A stretch of DNA of 64,000 bases, taken from assembly GCA_964537685.1 (NCBI GenBank), contig CAZICM010000023.1:1-64000 (forward strand), in the 5' to 3' direction. Every line of letters begins with the position of its first letter. Positions within the stretch are counted from its first letter, which is position 1. The notes beneath the pieces were generated by a model that worked only from the letters and a program-made list of their open reading frames with translations, did not search any database and was not told the origin of the DNA. Origin of the DNA: CAZICM01 sp964537685. GTDB taxonomy: Bacteria > Myxococcota_A > Polyangia > Polyangiales > Polyangiaceae. Shown here one piece after another: positions 40,468 through 48,692 of the stretch. The translations under genes and the position numbers were made by a program.

Positions 40468-42225
40468 CTATTTCTTTGGATTTTGAGTGTCGTAGGGGTT
40501 TGAAGAATCCAGTTGCCGGCCCGGCTTTTTTCCACCGGGTTTCATCGGATCTTCCGTCGTTGTCGGAGCCGGGCCTCCAACATTGGTTTTCGGCCCCGAA
40601 TCCGATTGTTTCTCGAGCACAATTTCCACTGCCAGATTGTTCTCGAAGGAAATCGTCCGTGTCTTTGTTCCGTAACCCGACGCTTCGACCCTTATTTGAT
40701 GCGGGTTCGCGTCTTTGGGAAACTTCCCTGCATATGGATTCCCAATCACAGGCTTATTGTCGATAAAAATCTTCGCCTCGGCGACGTTCACGTTGACCTT
40801 AATTTCAACCTCCGTCGCCTGAGGATCTGTCGGCATTACCGTCTGCGAAGGGGCCGCTGTTTCAGCGGTCGTTGTTCCAGACGAGCTGCCAGACGCATTC
40901 TTTGAAGGCCCGGGCAAGGTCAACAGCCACACAATCCCGCCCAGAACAACCGCGCCAATCGCGCCGGCAACCACAAAAATACCCTTGCGCGAACTGGCTT
41001 CTGCGGGCGTGCTCGCCGCCGAAAGCGCAACCGAGGACGGCGTCGACTTCGAACGGCGAACCGAGCTTGGACCATCCGAAGCCGAGGCAAGACCCGACCG
41101 CGTAATGCTCGTGCTGGAGAGCGCAGGCAGCGACGGCCGGGTATTTCCCGTATGAACCTGCGGAACGCCCATCACATCGATGGAAGGCAGGCTCAGCGTG
41201 TTCGTCGCGCTCTTTTTAATCTGCGATTCAATGATCGATTTAATCCGCGTCCGGTCTTGCTCGAAGGTCTTCGCGATCAGCTTGCCGATATCGCGCACCG
41301 CAATCCGCTCGCCCATCTCGCTCAGCAGTTCCTCGAGCGCAGCCTGAAAATCGGCCGCCGTCGCAAAGCGATCCTCGCGGTTCGGCGAAAGCGCCTTCAT
41401 GCAAACCGCTTCCATCTTCTCGGAAATCTCATCCTTGATCGTACGCGGCGAAGGGATGTCACCCTTGATAATCCGATGGAGCATCGCAACATCCGTCAGC
41501 CCCTTCCAAATACGCTGACCGGTAATCGCCTCCCACAGCATTACGCCCACCGCGAACACATCGGATCGCCGGTCCACCCGATCGCCGCGCGCCTGCTCGG
41601 GCGACATATAGGCCACTTTGCCTTTGATCACGCCTGCGCGCGTTTCAGAAGACGAATTCATCGCCTTCGCAATGCCAAAATCAACGACCTTGATCTGACC
41701 GTCATACGTCACAAACACGTTATGCGGTGACACATCGCGGTGTACGACCTCGAGCGGCGTTCCATCGTAATCGGCGAGCTCGTGGGCGTGATGCAGACCG
41801 GCGAGCACGTCGATCAGAATTCGGATGTGCGTCCCAACCGGAAAATTGACATTGTCGCGCTTAAAGCGCTGAAGAATGCGGTTTAGAGGCTGCCCATCGA
41901 GATACTCCATCGCAATGAAGTAGCGATTGCTGACATGCCCAACCTCATTTGTTTGGACAACATTTGGATGGCTCAAGCGCGCAGCGAGCCGCGCCTCATC
42001 CAAAAACATGTTGAGAAACTCAGGGTCCTCTGCGAGCTCGGCGCGAATCTGCTTGATAACGACGAGCTTATTAAACCCGGCCGGACCGCTCACCACAGCC
42101 AGGTAAACCTCAGCCATTCCTCCGTGACCAAGCTCCGCGATCAAGCGGTACTTGTCGAGGATGCTGCCCTCAGCACCGGTCGGAGCCCCCGAATCGGCAC
42201 CGGTAGGAACGTTGGACACATCCAT
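40468..42225 (-). CDS. Transmembrane Ser/Thr protein kinase with PEGA domain
   Basis: 585-residue kinase. The N-terminal kinase domain (about 27-295) has LGHGGMAEVYLA, the lysine in VVIKQI, HRDVSPHNVFV, VDFGIAKA and YMSPEQARGDRVDRRSD. As in the other PEGA kinase of this window, the catalytic loop has SP in place of KP. A Ser-rich juxtamembrane linker precedes one transmembrane helix (FVVAGAIGAVVLGGIVWLL, near 410). The outer part contains a PEGA domain (AEAKIFIDNKPVIGNPYAGK, IRVEASGYGTKTRTI) and a polar tail. The TPR-PEGA gene follows 8 bases after, surely in the same operon. Output target unknown. Confidence 0.94.
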   Translation of the reverse strand: MDVSNVPTGADSGAPTGAEGSILDKYRLIAELGHGGMAEVYLAVVSGPAGFNKLVVIKQIRAELAEDPEFLNMFLDEARLAARLSHPNVVQTNEVGHVSNRYFIAMEYLDGQPLNRILQRFKRDNVNFPVGTHIRILIDVLAGLHHAHELADYDGTPLEVVHRDVSPHNVFVTYDGQIKVVDFGIAKAMNSSSETRAGVIKGKVAYMSPEQARGDRVDRRSDVFAVGVMLWEAITGQRIWKGLTDVAMLHRIIKGDIPSPRTIKDEISEKMEAVCMKALSPNREDRFATAADFQAALEELLSEMGERIAVRDIGKLIAKTFEQDRTRIKSIIESQIKKSATNTLSLPSIDVMGVPQVHTGNTRPSLPALSSTSITRSGLASASDGPSSVRRSKSTPSSVALSAASTPAEASSRKGIFVVAGAIGAVVLGGIVWLLTLPGPSKNASGSSSGTTTAETAAPSQTVMPTDPQATEVEIKVNVNVAEAKIFIDNKPVIGNPYAGKFPKDANPHQIRVEASGYGTKTRTISFENNLAVEIVLEKQSDSGPKTNVGGPAPTTTEDPMKPGGKKPGRQLDSSNPYDTQNPKK

Positions 42226-42514
42226 GGCAGACTCTCACCCTCGTGCAACTTTGATGCTGTTTTTGGGCGCCGGCCCCGGTGTTTTTGAACCAAAACCGGC
42301 GCACCGCGAATTTAGTTGATGCTACTCAGATGCGCTTCAAATCGCAACGAAAACGCCATTGAATCCATGCGCGAAAAGCGGGCAAGTTTTTGCTCTCGCA
42401 GGGACTGGGGCCAAAGACAAAGGCCCCGCATAAAACAGGACGGAAGGACACTTTGGCGAGCCATACATCAAAGGATATTTTCCGCGGCGCAAAGCGTGGT
42501 AGGTTTTGCAACTG
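42226..42514. other. 289-bp divergent intergenic region with two hairpins
   Basis: Between the kinase gene and the small helical gene. GCGCCGG (42267-42273) pairs with CCGGCGC (42296-42302), with further inner pairing of CCGG and TTTTG/CAAAA; this lies in the kinase leader. GGGGCC (42407-42412) pairs with GGCCCC (42422-42427) around AAAGACAAA. No open frame and no clear promoter boxes. Confidence 0.5.
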
Positions 42515-42778
42515 ATGAGTCTCAAAGAAAAACTGATGGCCGAAGGAATGAAACTGGCGGCCAATCCTCAAGTTGGCAAGCTCATGCAAGACGAGCGTTT
42601 CATGAAGTTTGTGATGTCCGCCGTCAGCGTACCTGGAAAAGTTTCAAGCTTCACAACCGAGCAGAAAGAAGCCTTTGCAAAGCTTTTAGGACTCGCCACA
42701 GCCGATGAAGTGCGCGATCTCAAGCGCACCGTCGCATCCCTTGAACGCGAAGTGGCGCGCCTATCCCGCAACAGTTAA
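42515..42778 (+). CDS. Small helical protein with C-terminal coiled coil
   Basis: 87 residues from ATG 42515 (a TTG three codons earlier is possible; the ribosome site is weak in either case). The N-terminal half reads MSLKEKLMAEGMKLAANPQV, then LMQDERFMKFVMSAVSVPGKV. The end DEVRDLKRTVASLEREVARLS is a good leucine-heptad coiled coil. The pattern of an N-terminal helical region plus a C-terminal coiled coil recalls phasin-like or small DNA/membrane accessory proteins, but I do not recognise the family. It is a single gene, convergent with the 42835 lipoprotein gene (56 bp apart). Confidence 0.7.
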   Translation: MSLKEKLMAEGMKLAANPQVGKLMQDERFMKFVMSAVSVPGKVSSFTTEQKEAFAKLLGLATADEVRDLKRTVASLEREVARLSRNS

Positions 42779-42834
42779 ATCCGCGCCGATCAGCAAACCA
42801 ATAAACGCGCTCAACACCAACGCATTGGCCATAT

Positions 42835-43203
42835 TTACTGCGTCTGGGCGGCGATCAATTTCTGAACGTTTTGATGATTTTGCTCGAGTTCGGCTTTTTG
42901 TTCGGCCTTGAGCGCGCCGGGATTTTTCTTTTCGACATCCATAGCGAAGCTCAGCCACTGCATGGCGCCCTGATAATCCTGAAGCTTAATCAGCGACAAG
43001 CCCCGGTACAGCCCGTATTCGGCTTGGCTTTCAGGCGGCAAATCCCGCACTTCTTGCTCATGCTCACCCAGGTCCTCGGCAGCCTCCAAATACCTGCCCT
43101 CGTGGTACGCGGTTTTCGCTCCTGCGAGAAATCCACCGCATCCCAAGGCAAAAGCGCAGATGAGAAGCTGCAATCCAATAGAGTAGGCCCGAATGAATGA
43201 CAC
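42835..43203 (-). CDS. Small helical-repeat lipoprotein (family member 2)
   Basis: 122-residue lipoprotein with signal SIGLQLLICAFALGC. The mature part repeats the pattern seen in the 10613-11155 protein: HEGRYLEAAEDL, PPESQAEYGLYRGLSLIKL, AMQWLSFAMDVEKKNPGALK and AEQKAELEQNHQNVQKL. The two are paralogs at distant loci. The fold is a TPR-like two- or three-helix unit. Function unknown; envelope location follows from the lipobox. It lies downstream of prkA on the same strand, but a 163-bp gap makes co-transcription uncertain. Confidence 0.8.
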   Translation of the reverse strand: MSFIRAYSIGLQLLICAFALGCGGFLAGAKTAYHEGRYLEAAEDLGEHEQEVRDLPPESQAEYGLYRGLSLIKLQDYQGAMQWLSFAMDVEKKNPGALKAEQKAELEQNHQNVQKLIAAQTQ

Positions 43204-43366
43204 GAGGCGACGCTAACCCATGCCTCAAAAAATGGCCACTCATTCGGCAAATAATCACATAAAAAAATACGGCGGTGCGAATATAAAATCGCAGCGAATT
43301 GATGTTTGCGGCCCCCCACGATCAGCTTTTGGAAGCGGAGCTGTTATGGATTGATGATCTAATTCA

Positions 43367-45427
43367 TTACTTGGCGTCGCCCCGCGCGTATATGCTGGCA
43401 ACATAATCGAGCACATCCCTGGCGGATACCTCGTTATAACCAAAGTATTTAATCATCCTCGCCTTAATGATATCGATTTTTTCCTGCGTTTCTTTATCGA
43501 TCACGCTGGAAACAAGCGTCTGAAGCTTAATGGCGTCTTTTTGATCCTCAAACAGCTTCAATTCCAAAGCACGCCTCAGCCGCTCATTCGTATGCCATTC
43601 GAATTTTTTGCCATCCACCGCAAGCGCACCAATATAATTCATAATCTCGCGCCGGAAATCATCTTTGCGGTTTTCGGGGATATCGATTTTCTCCTCCACC
43701 GACCGCATCAAGCGCTCATCGGGCTCCACATCCGCCCTCGTAAAACGATCTTTTACTTTTTCCTTCAGCGTATATGCCTTAATGGCATCGATATAATTCG
43801 CCGCCAACTTTTGAATGGCGTCCTCATCCGCGCTAATTGCACGCTGAACCTCATTCTTAACAATTTCTTCGTATTCACGCTTTACCATGCCGATGCATTC
43901 GGTAAAGCGCTTTCTCTGCTCCTCGCTCGTGATCAGCGAATGATGCCGCAAACCCTTCTCCAGCTCGCTCATCACCATAAACGGATTGATCGTCCCCTCC
44001 CCCACATCATTCACCAGCGCATTGGATATTTTATCCTGCACATAACGCGGGCTAATGCCCTCCATCCCTTCGCGGGGCGCCTCTTTGCGCAGCTCTTTCA
44101 CCGTGTCCTGCGTATAACCCGGCAATACCTTGCCGTCGTACAGCTTCATCTTCTGCACAAGCATTAAATTGTGCTTTTTAGGATCGTCCAGACGGGTCAG
44201 CGCAGCCCACATCGCCGCTACTTCAAGCGTATGCGGCGCAATATGCTTGCCGCGTATCCGGTCCTTGCCAAAATCTTTTTCGTAAATGCGAATCTCTTCC
44301 GACACTTTCGTAATATAAGGAATATCGATTTTAATGGTTCTATCCCGGAGCGCCTCCATAAACTCGTTATTGAGAAGCTTTTTGTATTCGGCTTCGTTCG
44401 TGTGGCCGATAATCACTTCGTCGATATCCGTCTGCGCGAATTTCTTTGGCTTAATTTTATGCTCCTGCGAAGCCCCGAGCAGATCGTAAAGAAATGCAAC
44501 GTCGAGCTTAAGCACCTCAATGAATTCAACGATACCCCGGTTGGCAATATTGAATTCACCATCGAAATTAAATGCGCGCGGATCGGAATCCGAGCCATAT
44601 TCGGCGATTTTCCGGTAATTAATATCGCCCGTCAGCTCGGTCGAATCCTGATTCTTTTCGTCCTTGGGCTGAAAGGTGCCGATGCCAATACGATCTTTTT
44701 CTGAAAGAATCAGGCGCCTTACCCGGATATGGCGCATCACCTTCGACCAATCGCCCCCATATTTGTCCATCAGCTTATTAAAAATAAATCGGCAGGCAGG
44801 ATCGAGATCACCATCGATTTTTACTGTAAATCTCGGGCTCGATAATTCTAAATCGCGGATTGCCCGCGCACGCCATTGAGGTGGAATAAGCCGAAGAGGC
44901 TCCTCATGCATCGGACAGGGAAAACAAGCCGAATCGCCTCCCGCCAATCCCACATCATCCAAATGGTTCCATTCAAACGTATATAAAGCACCATCGCTTG
45001 TCGTTGAATAGTGTTCAACACCGCGCTTGAGCAGCCGGGCAATGGTGGACTTGCTCGAACCCACCGGTCCATGAAGCAAAATCACACGCTTTTCCGGGCC
45101 GTACCCTTCGGCCGCCGCCTTAAGCACATGCACAAGGCGCATCAGCGGAATATCCAGCCCGTAAATCGCATCCGCGCCCCCATTCGTCTCGTCTTTAAAG
45201 AAGTTGTAGCGAACAAGCTTCTTCTTGTTATCGGTGTACTCCTCGATGCCGTAGCGGATGATCATGTCGTACATCCGCTGAAAGGCATTGCGCGTCACCT
45301 GAGGACTTTGGCGGACAATGTGCAAATAGTCTTCGAAGGTGCCCTCCCACGAAAGATCGCGATACAGCGCGAAATCCTGCATGGCAGCGATTGTGTCGAC
45401 CATCCCCTGGGTCCGCGTTTCCGTCAT
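43367..45427 (-). CDS. prkA: PrkA-family serine protein kinase
   Basis: 686-residue member of the PrkA/YeaG family, an AAA+ ATPase fused to a kinase-like C-terminal domain. Walker A is GPVGSSKST (near 119). ILLHGP precedes it, followed by the family blocks YTFEWNHLDD, CPMHEEPLRLIP, GIGTFQPKDEKNQDSTELTGD, and SEDRIGIG-like SEKDRIGIG. The C-terminal part contains GISPRYVQDKISNAL and the helix-rich region ending VSARDVLDYVASIYA. The length is normal. PrkA is usually linked to stress, starvation or sporulation and often sits next to YeaH/SpoVR genes; neither is in this window. It follows the GH-like lipoprotein by 54 bases in the same direction. Confidence 0.95.
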   Translation of the reverse strand: MTETRTQGMVDTIAAMQDFALYRDLSWEGTFEDYLHIVRQSPQVTRNAFQRMYDMIIRYGIEEYTDNKKKLVRYNFFKDETNGGADAIYGLDIPLMRLVHVLKAAAEGYGPEKRVILLHGPVGSSKSTIARLLKRGVEHYSTTSDGALYTFEWNHLDDVGLAGGDSACFPCPMHEEPLRLIPPQWRARAIRDLELSSPRFTVKIDGDLDPACRFIFNKLMDKYGGDWSKVMRHIRVRRLILSEKDRIGIGTFQPKDEKNQDSTELTGDINYRKIAEYGSDSDPRAFNFDGEFNIANRGIVEFIEVLKLDVAFLYDLLGASQEHKIKPKKFAQTDIDEVIIGHTNEAEYKKLLNNEFMEALRDRTIKIDIPYITKVSEEIRIYEKDFGKDRIRGKHIAPHTLEVAAMWAALTRLDDPKKHNLMLVQKMKLYDGKVLPGYTQDTVKELRKEAPREGMEGISPRYVQDKISNALVNDVGEGTINPFMVMSELEKGLRHHSLITSEEQRKRFTECIGMVKREYEEIVKNEVQRAISADEDAIQKLAANYIDAIKAYTLKEKVKDRFTRADVEPDERLMRSVEEKIDIPENRKDDFRREIMNYIGALAVDGKKFEWHTNERLRRALELKLFEDQKDAIKLQTLVSSVIDKETQEKIDIIKARMIKYFGYNEVSARDVLDYVASIYARGDAK

Positions 45428-45481
45428 TGTTCACCCTATCGTTGGCTGATTTTATTTCCGAACCGAGACTCTACAACACGC

Positions 45482-46681
45482 TCAGGGCTGAGCGAATGCC
45501 GCAGTCCCCGAAAGCACTTGTTGCCACGAACTCTTTTTGCTGCCCGCCGAAAGAGCCAAACCCCAAGAGCACACATAGGCCGCAAATGGCCCGTCCGCCG
45601 CTTGACCTTGTTTCTCGGCGTAGACCTTGCACGCGCCGGGTGCCGGGTCATGCATCGAAACGATGTTGACCCAGCTTATGTCCTTTCGCCTCGGAGCAAG
45701 CGCGCCGAACAGCGATTCATAAAACAAGCCTTGTTTCTCGGATGAACTCGCAAGCATGTCGGCGCTTGGATAGCTCACCGGATCGAGCCAAATAGGCATT
45801 CCGCCCACCGCAACAATCATGGCATCGAGATCGGCAGCCACGGGCGCAGGCTGAGCAAGCTCGCTTTGTCCCAAGCCGGGCCGGTACGACAAAACCGCGA
45901 CATCTCCAGCCGAAAGCAAGTCTTTGTAGGGCGCTCCATCCGCAACCACGGCCTTCGGCGAAAGCGAAACGCCCACCCGCAAATCGTCCGCGGCTTTGGG
46001 ATGAGAACGCGCATACGCGCCTGCCTGCTCGAGCAATTTTTGAATCGCCGCGCGGTCGCCGGGATGCGCCTCCAAAAACACATCCACCTCATTGCCCAAG
46101 CTCAGCGCCGATACGGTTTTACCCAGCTTCCCAAATACCGAATCAATGGCCGCCTTCAGCCCATCCAGCATCAGCGGGCTATCCCAGGCAGCCCCGGTAA
46201 GCGTGTCCGGCCGCTCGTCTTTTATCCGATCGACAAAGGCGAGATTGACAAAGATCGAAACACCAAACGATCCGTAAAACGAAGCGTCGGACGCCATTTC
46301 AGCGAGCGTCGCTTCACTCATGTCGCGCCACACCTGGCGCAGCACAACCATCCGGACTCCCGCCGCAATCGCCTCGATCTGCGCCGCCAGCTTGTTTCCC
46401 GAACTGCTCTGCCCCGAAGCATCGGCCGCTGCATTGGCCTCGATACCCACGAGCACTTTTTCGTTTCCAGGCGCCTGCCCGTCTGGATCGCCGCCATCCG
46501 TCCCGCCGTCCGCATCGCCATCGCCACCATCCGACGGCATCGATTGCCCGCCATCGCCGGCCTGCGGAACATTCGTTCCAGTTGAAGCGTCATCACCGCA
46601 AGCCGCGACAGCCAACGCAAACACCGCCCCCGAGAGGCCGGCCAATATCCAACACCCGCGCGCTAAACATCGTTGAAACAC
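45482..46681 (-). CDS. Lipoprotein with glycoside-hydrolase-like TIM-barrel domain
   Basis: 399 residues. The signal LSGAVFALAVAAC is followed by an Asp/Gly-rich linker (residues 30-75). The rest looks like an (alpha/beta)8 barrel: KVLVGIEANAAADASG, VRMVVLRQVWRDMSEATL, ALSLGNEVDVFLEAHPGD (near 195), DLRVGVSLSP, MPIWLDPVSYPSADM (near 295) and ISWVNIVSMHDPAPG. The GNE block matches the acid/base strand of clan-A glycosidases. The strand-7 position, normally TE.GYPS with the nucleophile Glu, reads DPVSYPS, so the nucleophile seems missing. It may therefore be a binding protein rather than an enzyme. It lies between the DUF882 peptidase and prkA genes. Confidence 0.72.
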   Translation of the reverse strand: MFQRCLARGCWILAGLSGAVFALAVAACGDDASTGTNVPQAGDGGQSMPSDGGDGDADGGTDGGDPDGQAPGNEKVLVGIEANAAADASGQSSSGNKLAAQIEAIAAGVRMVVLRQVWRDMSEATLAEMASDASFYGSFGVSIFVNLAFVDRIKDERPDTLTGAAWDSPLMLDGLKAAIDSVFGKLGKTVSALSLGNEVDVFLEAHPGDRAAIQKLLEQAGAYARSHPKAADDLRVGVSLSPKAVVADGAPYKDLLSAGDVAVLSYRPGLGQSELAQPAPVAADLDAMIVAVGGMPIWLDPVSYPSADMLASSSEKQGLFYESLFGALAPRRKDISWVNIVSMHDPAPGACKVYAEKQGQAADGPFAAYVCSWGLALSAGSKKSSWQQVLSGTAAFAQP

Positions 46682-46707
46682 GCGCAGATCCTAGCGTGAA
46701 TCGCGAT

Positions 46708-47985
46708 TTAACGCCGTTCTCCCGCCGGGCCATCGCTGCAAATATTTGAAGTGCCAGGCTTCAATAAAGTGTTGTCCGAAGGCTCCATCACCTCGGGCGC
46801 AGCCGTCCACGCCATCCCTCCGCTCGTCACCACGCCCGGCCATGAATCCACATAGCGAGGCGGCTCTCCCGGCCCCGACGCATCAATCCAAAACGGATGG
46901 CCCATCCCCGGACGGCGCACATCCAGATGAATGAACTTTCCATTTGGATAAAAACCACAGCCAACATCGTCGAGTTTTCGGCAAATATCGAAGAGCACGA
47001 CGTTTGGAATACCGAGCACACTGATATCAATGGCGCGCGCTTCACTGTGCAGGCTGTGATGAGAGCTGCCCCGCACAATCGCTCCGGGCCGGTAGCCGCT
47101 GTAGATGTAAATAGGCCGGAAAGGAAAGGCATCGGCCACTTTCTGAAGCGCCCACAGAAGCCTGGGATGAACAATGCGAATTTGAGGCAGCCATTCGCGC
47201 CTCTGCCAAGCATCGGAGGAAGGCTCATCGGGCAGCGTGGGCGAAGGCGCGGGTGCCTCGGGCGGGCGAAGCATAATCGACAGCTTGTCGAGCGCTCCGG
47301 GCGCCACCGAACCGTCGCAGCGCAACAGATCGAAAACACTGCTTTCAGCGCCGAAACGCATAACCGTCACAGGGCGGCGCCGGCATCTCCAATCGCGCAC
47401 GGGCTTTGGAGGCGGCGAATACAGAAGATCAAAACCATTGGAAGAAAGGCTGGCCCCCGTGGACACGAGCATCGATGGATTCCAATCAGGATCGATCTCG
47501 CCCAGCCAGCGCGTCGTAAACACGCCGGGATCGGGCATCCAATGAAGGCGCGGCAAACCAGAACGCTGCTCGAAGCCAAATAAATTCGCCTGATCTTCGG
47601 AAAGCTCCTCGGCCAAAGGCACTTCCCACACGGCTTGCAGCGGCGGCGTTTCGGGCTCGGCGGCATCGCCCGAGGGCTCCTCGGCCGCATCGCTTTGCCA
47701 TTTCAGCGAATGCCAGGGCCGCTGCTTCCAGTACCCCCAAGGACCGCTCAAATAACGGCGGAGCGGGCCACGCCTTTCCACTTCCGCATTGTAGAAAAGC
47801 CTCAGCAGCGAAAGCTTAGGAGCCTGGGGATCGTCGAGCTTAAACGACAAGGCGCGGGGCGGTTCGCTCAAGAGCGAAGCGTGCACGGAAGGCGCAAATA
47901 CAAGCCCAGAGCCCGCAATCAGAGCCACGGACAGCACGCGCAAACGGCGACAAATCGAATTACCCAAATTACCCAAACGCCTCAT
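46708..47985 (-). CDS. DUF882/YcbK-type peptidase M15-like protein
   Basis: About 425 residues from ATG 47985, giving a signal peptide RVLSVALIAGSGLVFAPSVHA; the frame is open to 48096 but would overlap the divergent algH. The C-terminal third is the YcbK domain of the M15/LAS metallopeptidases: YIYSGYRP, SSHHSLHSEARAIDIS with the His-x6-Asp zinc pair, and KFIHLDVRR with the last zinc His. Relatives cut peptidoglycan peptides or are lipoprotein-like cell-wall enzymes. The N-terminal 230 residues are long and variable, with paired cysteines (WRCRRRP, LLRCDGS). It heads a reverse-strand run with the GH-like lipoprotein (26-bp gap) and PrkA. Confidence 0.83.
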   Translation of the reverse strand: MRRLGNLGNSICRRLRVLSVALIAGSGLVFAPSVHASLLSEPPRALSFKLDDPQAPKLSLLRLFYNAEVERRGPLRRYLSGPWGYWKQRPWHSLKWQSDAAEEPSGDAAEPETPPLQAVWEVPLAEELSEDQANLFGFEQRSGLPRLHWMPDPGVFTTRWLGEIDPDWNPSMLVSTGASLSSNGFDLLYSPPPKPVRDWRCRRRPVTVMRFGAESSVFDLLRCDGSVAPGALDKLSIMLRPPEAPAPSPTLPDEPSSDAWQRREWLPQIRIVHPRLLWALQKVADAFPFRPIYIYSGYRPGAIVRGSSHHSLHSEARAIDISVLGIPNVVLFDICRKLDDVGCGFYPNGKFIHLDVRRPGMGHPFWIDASGPGEPPRYVDSWPGVVTSGGMAWTAAPEVMEPSDNTLLKPGTSNICSDGPAGERR

Positions 47986-48089
47986 GATTCCCAATCGACG
48001 CCCATAAGGTTTGCCATCAAAGCGGGGCGCTTGGAAAGAGGCATGTGGGTCCACTTTTATTCCCGGACGAACGCGATAACATCCAGAAC

Positions 48090-48692
48090 ATGCCATTCAA
48101 AAGCGGAGCGCTCGCACCAGGATTTTTGATTGCATCGCCTCCGCTCGGCGATCCGAATTTCGACCGCACGGTTGTATTGCTCGCCCTGCATAGTGAAACG
48201 GGTGCACTTGGATTCGTCATCAATCGCACCGTAAAGCTTCATTTGGGTGAGCTTTTAAAACTCGCGGGCTATGGCGAAAAGGCGTTGAACAGCAACGCTT
48301 CTGTCTATTCAGGCGGCCCTGTTCAGCCCAATTCAGGATGGATCATCAGTCTCGATCCCGCCCTGTCCGGCGATGAAGCGGGCGTGATTCCCGTGGGCGA
48401 TCGAATTCGCGTTACATCTTCCCGAAATGCATTTGATACGCTTGCCAGCGATATTGAAAGGCTTGGCCCGAGTTTTAGCGATCCCAAACACCGCATGGTG
48501 GTTCTTGGATACAGCGGATGGGGTCCCGGCCAGCTTGAAGGGGAAATCGCCGCGGGCGCATGGCTGCCCGTGCCCCTGTCGGAAAATATCGTGTTCGATG
48601 TGGCCGTCACCGAGCGATGGGAACGCGCCTATGCGCTCTTGGGTCTTACGCCCAGCGCCATGATGACGATGCGCACCGTCGGCAGTGCCTGA
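48090..48692 (+). CDS. algH: AlgH/YqgE (UPF0301) family protein
   Basis: 200 residues from ATG 48090 (the ATG at 48045 is in frame but upstream of the conserved start). The UPF0301 signatures are clear: LAPGFLIASPPLGDPNFDRTV-like N-terminus, HSETGALGFVINR, VYSGGPVQPNSGWI, and VVLGYSGWGPGQLEGEI. The family is conserved in proteobacteria and its biochemical role is unsettled. Here its TGA overlaps the helicase ATG (TGATG at 48690-48694), so the protein is made in step with an XPB-like helicase. That is a context I do not know for AlgH. Confidence 0.93.
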   Translation: MPFKSGALAPGFLIASPPLGDPNFDRTVVLLALHSETGALGFVINRTVKLHLGELLKLAGYGEKALNSNASVYSGGPVQPNSGWIISLDPALSGDEAGVIPVGDRIRVTSSRNAFDTLASDIERLGPSFSDPKHRMVVLGYSGWGPGQLEGEIAAGAWLPVPLSENIVFDVAVTERWERAYALLGLTPSAMMTMRTVGSA

